64,000 nucleotides of DNA, from positions 62,001 to 126,000 of the forward strand of contig JAPJBO010000382.1 in assembly GCA_030068145.1 (NCBI GenBank), in the 5' to 3' direction. This DNA comes from Diplonema papillatum. Lineage: Eukaryota; Euglenozoa; Diplonemea; Diplonemida; Diplonemidae. Below are positions 42,499 through 51,987 of the stretch, piece by piece; position 1 is the first letter of the stretch; every line of letters starts with the position of its first letter. The notes under the pieces were generated by a model. That model was not told where the DNA came from. It did not search any database and worked only from the letters and a program-made list of their open reading frames with translations. Both the position numbers and the translations under genes were made by a program.

Positions 42499-44796
42499 CA
42501 TATCCGCTGATATGACCGGGGCCAACTCCACAGTTGGCGAGTTAGCTGGTCTCGACCGCTCATCTGGATGGGTTGAATCGGGCGTTACGCGCGCTCCGAT
42601 ACAGAGGCCTGCTCAAGTTATGTGAGAAAGCTGCAACTAAGCTAAGAGTTAATTTTTTTACTCGGAACTCCGCTTTTTTTCCTGCACCGATGAGCCCTGT
42701 TACTCTTGACGGCGGGGGGTTGGAAAAGGCGGGAGGGAAATCGTTAGCTTAATGTTTCGACAGAACACTGCCTCTCATGCACGGGGTGGTGGTGGTGGGG
42801 GGTACGTTCTTTTCCTGCGCATGCGCGGAAGCTGTGACAGCAACCAATGGACGCCACTGGCTGCATTCGCAGAAGGGCAAAAATGAGTCCGGGTACCCCA
42901 GCGTTCTAGTTGCACATAGGCTAACACGGCTAGCTCACCCTCCGGGGATCCCTTGCAAGGGCCAAGCGAGACCCAAAAGTGGTGTCAACTAAATCGCAAA
43001 TAAAGGTCTTTTGTTGAAGGTGAGCACGCACTCGTGGGATGCACTTGTGAGATGGAATACAATACATTTTTTTCCAATTTGAAGCGGGCACCCCTAACGG
43101 GTAGGTAGGAAACAATCTGTGCCACCAGGACTTGGGTGGATAGCACCATTTGAAATTCAGCAAATGTTTTCTCCACCCCCCTTTTTTTTGTAGACTGTTT
43201 TTATAGTGAAGGCTTTGATTTTTCCCTTAGCTTCTGGCTTTAATAATAGCGAACAGACAACCCCGAAAAGACGTCCAGCTTGGCGCCTCGACACTTTTTC
43301 CCTCTTTTTTTGCCATTGTTTTTTCTCCTTTTCGCCGCACCAAAGCATCAAGGCGTGGTGTACGGATCTTGGGGCTTGGCATTTGGCCAAGAAGACCCTG
43401 GGACGACGAGCATCATCGAGTCCCGCAAAGCGTGCTTGGTCTGCCTGCACGGAACCACCTAACTCCCGAAGAGTTTAACAATTTGAATCGTGTACCCTGC
43501 AAACCCGCACATCCATGCAGTACGGATCAGCAGGGGGTTATGCACTGCAGCGGTTGGATGAGGTAAGTTCAGGTAACTCACCCAAAAAAAAAAAAAAAAC
43601 GGATCTGGCGCTTCCTTTGTTGGTACGCACTTCCTTCGAACCTGTTTTGTTCATCTAACGGGGGTGAGGATAGTACGCTGCCATCGATCTGTTTTTGTTC
43701 TTGACAAATTGCATTTGTTGGGAGGTTGGGTTAATTTACACTACCTCGGATTGGGCTGGGCAGCGTTTTGGTGTCTGTATTCTGTTTTGGGTGTCTGAGT
43801 GGGAATACCTTCTCCTGCTATTCTGGCCAAGAAGGTGAGACCTTCCATCAGAGCAATCAATAGTAGGCTAGGTGTTTTCTGAAGGAGAAAGCTGGCTGCA
43901 GAAGGCCTGCCTTCAGCCAGGACATCAGATTCTGAGGCTCCATGTACCGTACCGTCTCCCGGGGGGCGGTGCTCCCCGGACCCCCTTGGATTAAGCTCAG
44001 AGAAACCGGGTTTGGTGTCTATTCTGAAGGAGAAAACGGGCTGCATAAGGTCCTGATCACGAGCCCATAGAAAAAAGAAACGGGCAGCCACAGGGTGGCA
44101 GCGCGGACGGAGTTCACTGAAGCGTTGTACGCGCGGGTCGACCGGTGACCGCCCTTGCCCCGGCGCGAGCTTTTCCTTGTTAGAGTTAAGATTTATGGCA
44201 ACCCTTTTTCGCTTGTTTGGAAACAAGTTTTTAGGGTGACTGTTTGCTGGGGATCCGGGGGGTTCAAGGCCTCCTTTTGGATCGCGCGTTTCAGTCAACG
44301 GAAAGAACACGTTCACCTTTTCCTCTCATTTCCCTTACTTGTTCCCTCCTCGTGCCTGGCTCGCGTTGCTATTGCAGCTGAAATTATTTAGTCCGTTGCG
44401 GCAAGTAAGAAATGCGAAAAACTGGTAGAACATGGCTGGTTTCCATCGGGATTCTTAGAATGAAAGTTCGCTTGATAAAACGGGATCTTGGATTCTCCGG
44501 GCGACCACAAAAAGGAAACGCACCCCGTTTTGGGTGCAGCACGCAGCTTTTGTCCAGCTTCTCGAATAGTACATCTGTACTGACGGGAACATTTCCGGAA
44601 CAAAGGTTGCACACGAAAGAGAAAACGAAGCCAACAAAAACGGGGATCCCTCGAACAAGAAATTTGTGACTTTTCATTACACGCGAAGAACAAGAAACTT
44701 TTGATTGTCGTCTTCATCACCTTGGGTCAGTTGATGCTGATCGTCCGTTACTTCGTTTATCAGTGCGAGGCCAACTCCGGAAATGCTCCCCTCTTC

Positions 44797-44802
44797 TTTA
44801 TT
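44797..44802 (-). terminator. candidate polyadenylation signal for gene 4
   Basis: AATAAA on the minus strand, about 25 bases beyond the gene 4 stop codon (44827-44829). A signal of this kind was not seen as close to genes 2 or 3. Confidence 0.3.
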
Positions 44803-44826
44803 GAGCGCCCCCACTTAGCATCCTTT

Positions 44827-47800
44827 CTATGTAACCACAACCGTGTTTCCCGGCACGACAGACCTTCGCCGCTGTTGCGTGGTAGCCAGCGCGTTGGTCG
44901 GCGACGTGACGGAGGACGGAGAGAGGCAGCGCGGGGAAAACGTGGCAGACAGGGGCACGCTGTCTGCGGGGGGGCTCCGGACCGGGGCCGTGGCGTAGCG
45001 GCACATCGGGGAGTCGATGGAGAGGGGCCTCAAGGTTTGCCTGCGCATGTTCGAACGCGTGGCGACGGTGAGCGGGCTCATGGCGAGACTGATGGTGCTT
45101 TTGCGGGAGCATTCGAGGTGCGAGGCTGACAGTGGGTGCGCGGTGGGAGAAGAAGGCATGTTAGGGCTTACAGTGCTCTTTCGGGAGCATTCGAGGTGCA
45201 AAAGCGACAGATGCGCCGCAGGGGAGGACGGCATGCCAGCCCCGAGACTATTCATCCTAGAGTTGTCATGATGCGACAGGGTGTGCGCAGTTGGTGAAGA
45301 AGGTATGGACTTCGACCCCAGAACTTGCGTTGGGATGAACAAGTTCATTGACGCGACAGCAGGATCCAACGTTCGATCTGCTGTGTCGCCTAAGAGGCTA
45401 GAACCAGAACCGTGCAGTTCTGTCAACTCTCGGTAGTCACACGTATCGAAACTGGAATTAACCCCTCTGGCCGTCAACGGGGAGGCCCTCGGTCCATTGC
45501 GAGGGCTACCCCTGGAAAGCAACGACTTCTTTTTAGGACCGCTCCCCCTCTGCTTGCCATTGTGCTTAGCGTTCGCAGTGCCTTTACCTTGCGAACCGTT
45601 CGTTCCGTCCTCTGACGGAACGTTGTCCGCTGAGAAATATCCGTTTGGTCCACCCCCCTCTTCATCCAACAACAGTGCCTTCCCGTCAGCTGCCGGCTCT
45701 TTCACCCCAAACGCCTTCTCCTGCAAGCGATCTCGCCTGCCTTTGATCAAAACGAAGAGCTCCGTGAGCAAATCGCACAGCACTTTCACTGCCAGGGTCC
45801 CCCAAGCCGCCAAGAAGAACTTCGCGGCTGCTCTGTGAGTCCAGTGGTGCACGTCTTGTGCATAGTACCCGGCCGAAGTGCACAGTAATCCGCAGGTTTG
45901 ACAAGAAAGGAAGACGAAGTCCAAAGCGTTGTTTCGGCCTCTCTCATGCGGCAGGAGCACTACCTCGGCTCCCAACTGCACGAAAAAGATCATAGCCGAG
46001 AACAGCTTCACGTGCCCACAAGCAGTCACACTCTCCACCCTCGTTGCCGACACTGCCGCCAAAGCGAACATCGAGCAGAACTCCACAAGCGAAAACCAGA
46101 CCGTTTCCTGCCGATATGTCCGCATCACGCTCGCATATCGGTTCACCCAGTGGTTCTTCCTCTGCACACTGACCCACTCCCCCGGGCCAATGACGAAAGC
46201 CCAGATCTTGCCCTTGTACACGTCGTCGAGCAGGTACACTGCTTTTGCTGGAACGGACCTGTGCATGCGGTAGAACACACCCATGGGTACTGCGGCGCAG
46301 AGCACGAAAGAGAAGACACCCGCACAAAACCCGATGGGGTGGGGGGGTTCCATGAGCAGCATCACGGCGCCGAAGGTCGTGCCTTGGTAGAGGAACGTGA
46401 ATACCATAAGGGGTGCCGAGGGAAGCCGCATCAGGCCCTGCGTGTCCAATCCTTCGAACAGCTTCGGGAACGCGCGCTCGCCTGCCACCTGCGCGAACTT
46501 GAGCACGAGGTAGCAAATCGTCGAAAAAACAGCCATCAGGGCAAAGTTTCCGAGCACCATCCCGAGCGCCTGGCTACCGTCCACGGACACACCGGTCGGG
46601 TGGAAGGCACGGGGAAGATCCTGGTCCTCTCCTTTAACGTGACACCCAGCGGTCACCAGCAGCAAGCGCGATGCAAGACCGCCTGTATTTGCGGAGGTGG
46701 ACACGACGCCGGCAGCGACCAACGCCGGGTAGACGCTTTCCGCTCCTTCGGAGACCTGCGCGACGGGCGACTCTTCGCCCATTTTGCCGACCTTCCGCTC
46801 TTCTTCGGTCAGGTTGCCACCGCCGGAGTGTTCGCCCCCAGGTTCCGGGCTTGGCGGACCAACCTCAGCCGGGGACCCCGTGCCCGGTGCAGGCGACGGC
46901 GGCGCCGCTGTTGGAGACGGGCTTTTGCCGGCAGCTGCCTCAGTCGCCGGCGCCGCCGCCCGCGGGGCGGCAGTGGCGGGCGCAAGCGTCGATGGTGGAG
47001 GCGCCCGTGTGGCCGGCGCGGCAGTTTGCGGCGCATTCGTATTCGGCGTGCCTGATTCGGGTGCTGGGGTCGCCGGCGTACTGGTGACAGGCGCATTCGT
47101 GTCGGGCGCAGTTGTTTGCGGCACACCAGTACTAGGCACAACCGTGTCCGGTGCAGCAGTTTTTGGCACAATTGTATCAGGCACAACTGTATCCGGTGCA
47201 GCGGTCTGCGGCACATTTGTGACAGGCACGATCGTGTCCGGTGCAGCAGTTTTCGGCACATTTGTATCCGGTGCAGCCGTCTGCGGCACCTTTGTAGGCA
47301 TAAATGTGTCCGGTGGTGCAGTCTGGGGCCTATCTGTGATAGGCACACTTGTTGCAGGCGTAGTAGTCTGCGGCACCATTGTGCCAGGTGCAGCGGTTGC
47401 AGGAGCACTGGTTGAAGTCATAGCTGTGGCCGGCTCTCCTGTCGGAGGAACAACAGTGTCCAGTATTTGCGTCAAAGGCACACCCGTAAGGGGTGCATAT
47501 GATAGCGGCACGATAGTCGGTGGTACGTTTGTTAGTGGTGTTGGTGCATCAGTTGCTGGTGGATCAGTCGCAGGTGCATCCGTCGCAGGACGATCAGTTG
47601 CAGGTGATTCAGTTGTAGGAGCACCTGTTGCAGGTGTGTCAGTTGCAGGAGTGTCAGTAGCAGGTGCATCCGTTGCAGGTGATTCAGTTGTAAGAGCATC
47701 TGTTGCAGGAGGGTCAGTTGCAGGAGCATCAGATGCAAGTGCAACCGTTGCAGGTGCATCCGTTGCCAGACGATCAGTTGCGGGAGCATCAGTTGCGGGA

Positions 47801-48288
47801 GCTTCTGTAGCAGGAGCATCTGTTACAGGCACGTCCGTTGCAGGAGCATCAGTTGGAGGAGGATCGGTTGTAGGTGCGTTAGTTGCAGGAGCATCAGTTG
47901 CAGGCGCATCTGTTGCGGGAACATCAGTTGAAGGAGCATCAGTTGCAGAAGGATCGGTTGCAGGTGGATCGGTTGCGGGTGCATCTGTTACAGGTGGATC
48001 AGTTGCAGGTGAATCGGTTGCAGGAGGATCAGTTGCAGGAGCTTCTGTTGCAGGAGCATCAGTTGCAGGCGCATCTGTTGCCGGAGCATCAGTTGCAGGA
48101 GGATCAGTTGGATCACTTGCAGGAGCAGCAGTTGCAGGACCACCTGATGCAGGTGCGTCCGTTGCAGGAGCATCAGTTGCAGAAGGATCGGTTGCGGGTG
48201 CATCTGTTGCAGGTGGATTAGTTGCAAGTGAATCGGTTGCAGGAGGATCAGTTGCAGGAGCTTCTGTTGCCGGAGCATCAGTTGCAGG
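44827..48288 (-). CDS. surface protein paralog 4, 3' part (rest of stalk, ~8 TM segments, tail)
   Basis: This is the second part of a gene that begins at 51256 and is split by the 4-base duplication at 48286-48293. From the duplication it continues the Pro-Ala-Thr-Asp stalk for about 250 residues, then a more varied stalk (TAAPDTNVPQ type), then a membrane domain at about 46740-45760. That domain has about eight hydrophobic segments and loops nearly identical to gene 3 (FPKLFEGLDTQGL, FVIGPGEWVSV, NHWVNRYASV). The Ser/Pro/Lys-rich tail includes two HLECSRKST blocks and ends QQRRRSVVPGNTVVVT, aligned with the gene 3 end. About 1153 codons. The frame also stays open upstream to 48447, but in the wrong phase (Leu/Gln/Met-rich), so an ATG there is not a credible start. 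Confidence 0.85.
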   Translation of the reverse strand, partial: PATDAPATEAPATDPPATDSLATNPPATDAPATDPSATDAPATDAPASGGPATAAPASDPTDPPATDAPATDAPATDAPATEAPATDPPATDSPATDPPVTDAPATDPPATDPSATDAPSTDVPATDAPATDAPATNAPTTDPPPTDAPATDVPVTDAPATEAPATDAPATDRLATDAPATVALASDAPATDPPATDALTTESPATDAPATDTPATDTPATGAPTTESPATDRPATDAPATDPPATDAPTPLTNVPPTIVPLSYAPLTGVPLTQILDTVVPPTGEPATAMTSTSAPATAAPGTMVPQTTTPATSVPITDRPQTAPPDTFMPTKVPQTAAPDTNVPKTAAPDTIVPVTNVPQTAAPDTVVPDTIVPKTAAPDTVVPSTGVPQTTAPDTNAPVTSTPATPAPESGTPNTNAPQTAAPATRAPPPSTLAPATAAPRAAAPATEAAAGKSPSPTAAPPSPAPGTGSPAEVGPPSPEPGGEHSGGGNLTEEERKVGKMGEESPVAQVSEGAESVYPALVAAGVVSTSANTGGLASRLLLVTAGCHVKGEDQDLPRAFHPTGVSVDGSQALGMVLGNFALMAVFSTICYLVLKFAQVAGERAFPKLFEGLDTQGLMRLPSAPLMVFTFLYQGTTFGAVMLLMEPPHPIGFCAGVFSFVLCAAVPMGVFYRMHRSVPAKAVYLLDDVYKGKIWAFVIGPGEWVSVQRKNHWVNRYASVMRTYRQETVWFSLVEFCSMFALAAVSATRVESVTACGHVKLFSAMIFFVQLGAEVVLLPHERGRNNALDFVFLSCQTCGLLCTSAGYYAQDVHHWTHRAAAKFFLAAWGTLAVKVLCDLLTELFVLIKGRRDRLQEKAFGVKEPAADGKALLLDEEGGGPNGYFSADNVPSEDGTNGSQGKGTANAKHNGKQRGSGPKKKSLLSRGSPRNGPRASPLTARGVNSSFDTCDYRELTELHGSGSSLLGDTADRTLDPAVASMNLFIPTQVLGSKSIPSSPTAHTLSHHDNSRMNSLGAGMPSSPAAHLSLLHLECSRKSTVSPNMPSSPTAHPLSASHLECSRKSTISLAMSPLTVATRSNMRRQTLRPLSIDSPMCRYATAPVRSPPADSVPLSATFSPRCLSPSSVTSPTNALATTQQRRRSVVPGNTVVVT

Positions 48289-50140
48289 TAGGTGGATCGG
48301 TTGCAGGTGCATCAGTTGCAGGAGCATCAGTTGCAGGAGCATCAGTTGCAGGAGGATCGGTTGCAGGAGCATCAGTTGCAGGTGGATCAGTTGCAGGTGC
48401 ATCAGTTGCAGGAGCATCAGTTGCAGGGGCATCAGTTGCAGGCGCATCTGTTACCGGAGCATCAGTTGCAGGTGGATCAGTTGCAGGAGGATCAGTTGGA
48501 TCACTTGCAGGAGCAGCAGTTGCAGGACCACCTGATGCAGGTGCGTCCGTTGCAGGAGCATCAGTTGCAGAAGGATCGGTTGCGGGTGCATCTGTTGCAG
48601 GTGGATTAGTTGCAGGTGAATCGGTTGCAGGAGGATCAGTTGCAGGAGCTTCTGTTGCCGGAGCATCAGTTGCAGGCGCATCTGTTGCCGGAGCATCAGT
48701 TGCAGGTGGATCGGTTGCAGGTGCATCAGTTGCAGGAGCATCAGTTGCAGGAGCATCAGTTGCAGGAGGATCGGTTGCAGGAGCATCAGTTGCAGGTGGA
48801 TCAGTTGCAGGTGCATCAGTTGCAGGAGCATCAGTTGCAGGGGCATCAGTTGCAGGCGCATCTGTTACCGGAGCATCAGTTGCAGGAGCATCAGTTGCAG
48901 GTGGATCAGTTGCAGGTGGATCTGTTGCCGGAGCATCAGTTGCAGGAGCATCAGTTGCAGGAGCAGCAGTTGCAGGTGGATCGGTTGCAGGAGCATCAGT
49001 TGCAGGTGGATCAGTTGCAGGTGCATCAGTTGCAGGAGCATCAGTTGCAGGGGCATCAGTTGCAGGCGCATCTGTTACCGGAGCATCAGTTGCAGGAGCA
49101 GCTGTTGCAGGTGGATCAGTTGCAGGTGGATCTGTTGCCGGAGCATCAGTTGCAGGAGCAGCAGTTGCAGGTGGGTCGGTTGCAGGAGCATCAGTTGCAG
49201 GAGGATCGGTTGCAGGAGCATCAGTTGCAGGTGAATCAGTTGCAGGTGCATCTGTTGCAGGAGCATCCGTTGCAGGTGGATCAGTTGCAGGTGGATCAGT
49301 TGCAGGTGGATCTGTTGCAGGAGCATCAGTTGCAGGGGCATCAGTTGCAGGCGCATCTGTTGCCGGAGCATCTGTTGCCGGAGCATCAGTTGCAGGAGCA
49401 TCTGTTGCAGGTGGATCAGTTGCAGGTGGATCAGTTGCAGGTGGATCTGTTGCAGGAGCATCAGTTGCAGGGGCATCAGTTGCAGGCGCATCTGTTGCCG
49501 GAGCATCAGTTGCAGGAGCATCAGTTGCAGGTGGATCTGTTGCAGGAGGATCGGTTGCAGGAGCATCAGTTGCGGGTGGATCAGTTGCAGGAGCATCTGT
49601 TGCAGGAGCATCTGTTGCAGGTGCGTCCGTTGCAGGTGGATCTGTTGCAGGAGCATCAGTTGCAGGCACATCTGTTGCCGGAGCATCTGTTGCAGGTGCA
49701 TCAGTTGCAGGCGCATCTGTTGCAGGAGCATCAGTTGCGGGTGCATCAGTTGCCGGAGCATCAGTAGCAGGAGGATCGGTTGCAGGAGCATCAGTTGCGG
49801 GTGGATCAGTTGCAGGTGCATCTGTTGCAGGAGCATCAGTTGCAGGAGGATCGGTTGCAGGAGGATCGGTTGCAGGAGCATCAGTTGCAGGCGCATCTGT
49901 TGCCGGAGCATCTGTTGCAGGAGCATCTGTTGCAGGTGCGTCCGTTGCAGGTGGATCTGTTGCAGGAGCATCAGTTGCAGGCGCATCTGTTGCCGGAGCA
50001 TCAGTTGCAGGAGCATCAGTTGCAGGTGGATCTGTTGCAGGAGCATCTGTTGCCGGAGCATCAGTCGCAGGTGCATCAGTGGCGGGTGGATCAGTGGCAG
50101 GAGCACCTGTTGCAGGTGAATGAGTTGCAGGTGAATCAGT
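47550..50140 (-). repeat. 15-base tandem repeats coding the PATDA/PATDP stalk of gene 4
   Basis: About 170 units, seen on the plus strand as GTTGCAGGAGCATCA and GTTGCAGGTGGATCA. Blocks of several hundred bases are themselves duplicated: the string GGATCAGTTGGATCACTTGC followed by a GCAGGACCACCTGATGC string occurs near 48100 and again near 48490. Units are multiples of three except for the AGGT duplication at 48286-48293. Confidence 0.95.
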
Positions 50141-51256
50141 TGGTGGCGCGTCAGTTGGAGCGAAAGTAGGCGGAGCAACTGTCTGTGGGACAGTAGTCGG
50201 AGGCGCATTCGACGGTACCAGCGTAGGCGGCGCAGCAGTTGGCACAATAGTCGGTGGTGCATTCGTCGGTACCAGGGTTTCTGGCGGCAGAGTGAAGGTC
50301 GTGTGATAAAGAGCAATCTCGCTCCCATCGCACACGTGCAACGTGCTATCAAAATAAACCATTTCGGCGGAGCTGGTCGTGAGAGACGTGAGCCAGCCTG
50401 CGACAGGTGAGGCTGCTTGAACGCTGGAAAGGGTCACGTCACGAATATCTGGACCATCAGAATAGTAGAACACAGACAGGCCAGCATCGTACTCAACCGC
50501 AGTCACCGGATTAGTGGTGGCTAATCGAGTCAAACTGACGGGGACACGTGGGTTCGAAGCATCGTAGAAGTCGATTCCGTCGTTGGTAGCCACGGCTAGT
50601 GTGAGATCAGTGCTGAAGGCCATGTCGTAGGTTTGCTTGGTGCCGTAGGTAGCAACGAGTATTAGATTGGAAGTGTCAGAGACGTCAAAGACATCAAACC
50701 CCGCCCCAAGTCCGATGTACATGTATCCCGGCGTGTAAAGTTGGCACGTCGGCTTATCGGACGAACAACTCGCATGGCAAAGGTTAGCACCGTTCGTTAC
50801 AGTCGAGACTAGGCAATTCCCGTCTTCGCATGTAGAGAACAAGATCCCGCCTACTTGTGTGACCGCAGGACAGCGGCCTTCTAAGACATCGGTGGCCAAG
50901 CTGTGGTTATACCCGAAGTGGAAGCCGACGTTGCCAGTGTGATGGCCAAAGTAGTTGTAGGCGTGAGCAGCGTAGTTGACTCCGGCGTCCGTAACAGAGA
51001 GTATCTCGCTCAAAAACGGAATGATAAAATTAGATACGTCGCCGCAGCTTGCTCGGCCCGCTGTGCAATCGATGCACGACGCACCTGTGGTTGCAGCCAC
51101 CACAACGTTTCCAGCGGCGTTCGTCCAAATACCACGGCACGGCCCCATCACGGGAGCCCGATACAACTCCAGCAGAGCCGCATCGACTGCACTCAGCTCT
51201 ATGAGCAGCAGAGCAAGAAGTGGGCTGCCGGGCGAAGACAAGCTGCACAGTCGCAT
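48278..51256 (-). CDS. surface protein paralog 4, 5' part (signal peptide, propeller-like ectodomain, start of stalk)
   Basis: 992 codons, ending in TGA only six residues past the AGGT duplication. Residues 1 to about 26 are a clear signal peptide (SPLLALLLIELSAVDA). Residues about 27-320 are the ectodomain, collinear with gene 3 (LELYRAPVMGPCRGIW, GRCPAV, GAGFDVFDVSDTSNL, GIDFYDASNPRVPVSLTRL, HVCDGSEI) and rich in Cys; LVIVD-like blades suggest a beta-propeller. From about residue 322 the protein is almost entirely Pro-Ala-Thr-Asp repeats. Removing the duplicated four bases would join this to the 3' part as one frame of about 2141 residues. Whether the break is real, polymorphic or an assembly error cannot be told from the sequence. 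As it stands this part alone would be a secreted, unanchored protein. Confidence 0.88.
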   Translation of the reverse strand: MRLCSLSSPGSPLLALLLIELSAVDAALLELYRAPVMGPCRGIWTNAAGNVVVAATTGASCIDCTAGRASCGDVSNFIIPFLSEILSVTDAGVNYAAHAYNYFGHHTGNVGFHFGYNHSLATDVLEGRCPAVTQVGGILFSTCEDGNCLVSTVTNGANLCHASCSSDKPTCQLYTPGYMYIGLGAGFDVFDVSDTSNLILVATYGTKQTYDMAFSTDLTLAVATNDGIDFYDASNPRVPVSLTRLATTNPVTAVEYDAGLSVFYYSDGPDIRDVTLSSVQAASPVAGWLTSLTTSSAEMVYFDSTLHVCDGSEIALYHTTFTLPPETLVPTNAPPTIVPTAAPPTLVPSNAPPTTVPQTVAPPTFAPTDAPPTDSPATHSPATGAPATDPPATDAPATDAPATDAPATDPPATDAPATDAPATDAPATDAPATDPPATDAPATDAPATDAPATDAPATDAPATDPPATDPPATDAPATDAPATDPPATDAPATDPPATDAPATDAPATDAPATDAPATDAPATDAPATDVPATDAPATDPPATDAPATDAPATDAPATDPPATDAPATDPPATDPPATDAPATDAPATDAPATDAPATDAPATDPPATDPPATDPPATDAPATDAPATDAPATDAPATDAPATDAPATDPPATDPPATDPPATDAPATDAPATDSPATDAPATDPPATDAPATDPPATAAPATDAPATDPPATDPPATAAPATDAPVTDAPATDAPATDAPATDAPATDPPATDAPATDPPATAAPATDAPATDAPATDPPATDPPATDAPATDAPVTDAPATDAPATDAPATDAPATDPPATDAPATDPPATDAPATDAPATDAPATDPPATDAPATDAPATDAPATEAPATDPPATDSPATNPPATDAPATDPSATDAPATDAPASGGPATAAPASDPTDPPATDPPATDAPVTDAPATDAPATDAPATDAPATDPPATDAPATDPPATDAPATDAPATDAPATDPPTCN
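48286..48293 (-). other. 4-bp tandem duplication (AGGT twice) that breaks the gene 4 frame
   Basis: Every neighbouring unit reads GCAGGTGGATC; here it is GCAGGTAGGTGGATC. The extra four bases shift the frame by one and cause the TGA at 48278-48280. The phase difference between the two open parts equals exactly this insertion. Confidence 0.9.
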
Positions 51257-51587
51257 CCACCCGTCCTCACGCCCCTTAGAAATTCAGACTCCTGTCCAGG
51301 TGTACTTTCGAAAGACAGTTTTAGTGTTTCGGAGAAGTCTTTTCAGGGTTTGGCTAGGGTAAAAACCGACACAAATCCGAGAACGATCGTTTTTTGTGAC
51401 ACTTTCTCGTGGGTGGTATGCAGTTTACACCGATTTTGCGCAGGCTGTTCACAGTCTGGGAGACCCTGTGGGTCGTTGGCGACAAGGCTGACCCTGAGGA
51501 CTGCTGTCGGCGAATGCCAGGTCACAGCTGACACGGACGCAGGAGAAATCCACCGGTATCCGATCGGATGGCTCGAGCTCGACAAGG
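51257..51587. other. upstream region of gene 4
   Basis: No TATA box was recognised. About the first 105 bases before the ATG (51257-51360) recur in diverged form at 57299-57380 beside the fragment copy of the gene start, with shared AGACTCCTGTCC and TTTCGAAAG-CAGTTTTAG. Confidence 0.55.
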
Positions 51588-51987
51588 CCCACACAATGCT
51601 GTTGGCCCAGTGCCCACACAATGCTGTTGGTCCAGTGCCCACACAATGCTGTTGGCCCAGTGCCCACACAATGCTGTTGGCCCAGTGCCCACACAATGCT
51701 GTTGGCCCAGTGCCCACACAATGCTGTTGGCCCAGTGCCCACACAATGCTGTTGGCCCAGTGCCCACACTAATCTGTTGGCCCAGTGCCCACACTATGCT
51801 GTTGGCCCAGTGCCCACACAATGCTGTTGGCCCAGCGCCCACACAATGCTGTTAGCCCAGTGCCCACACAATGCTGTTGGCCCAGCGCCCACACAATGCT
51901 GTTGGCCCAGTGCCCACACAATGCTGTTGGCCCAGTGCCCACACAATGCTGTTGGCCCAGCGCCCACACAATGCTGTTGGCCAGTGC
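51588..51987 (+). repeat. 25-bp minisatellite (16 copies)
   Basis: The unit begins CCCACACAATGCTGTTGG and ends CCCAGTG; 400 bases make 16 copies with few substitutions (CCAGCG variants, TAATCTG and TATGCTG variants). Because 25 is not a multiple of three, the array is open in several frames and translates into a 25-residue period; these frames are not taken as genes. It lies about 330 bases upstream of the gene 4 start. Confidence 0.95.

Larger units (their letters stand above)
39209..44796. other. noncoding repeat-rich region left of gene 4
   Basis: Contains family A fragments (39496-39607, 39785-39830), family B (39608-39668), family G (39687-39790), full family A (40813-40994), a small MITE (42332-42498), family F (43599-43700) and family E (44461-44510). 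GTGTCAGACCAGCCCACCCG at 40105 recurs in variant form at 17355 and 28455. A minus-strand frame of 191 codons (43741-44316) has no recognisable domain and is not called. Confidence 0.55.

Noticed and set aside
43741-44316. Minus-strand frame of 191 codons
   Set aside because: No motif or homology recognised, and repeats lie on both sides; it cannot be told from chance.
48222-49767. Frames rich in Leu-Gln-His/Met (LQEHQLQ or LQLMLLQ) over the gene 4 repeats
   Set aside because: Out-of-phase translations of the same repeats on either strand.
46784-50123. Two long plus-strand frames (583 and 633 codons) of Ser-Val-Ala-Gly repeats over gene 4
   Set aside because: Antisense by-products of the 15-base repeats; gene 4 on the minus strand has ectodomain and membrane domain homologous to gene 3.
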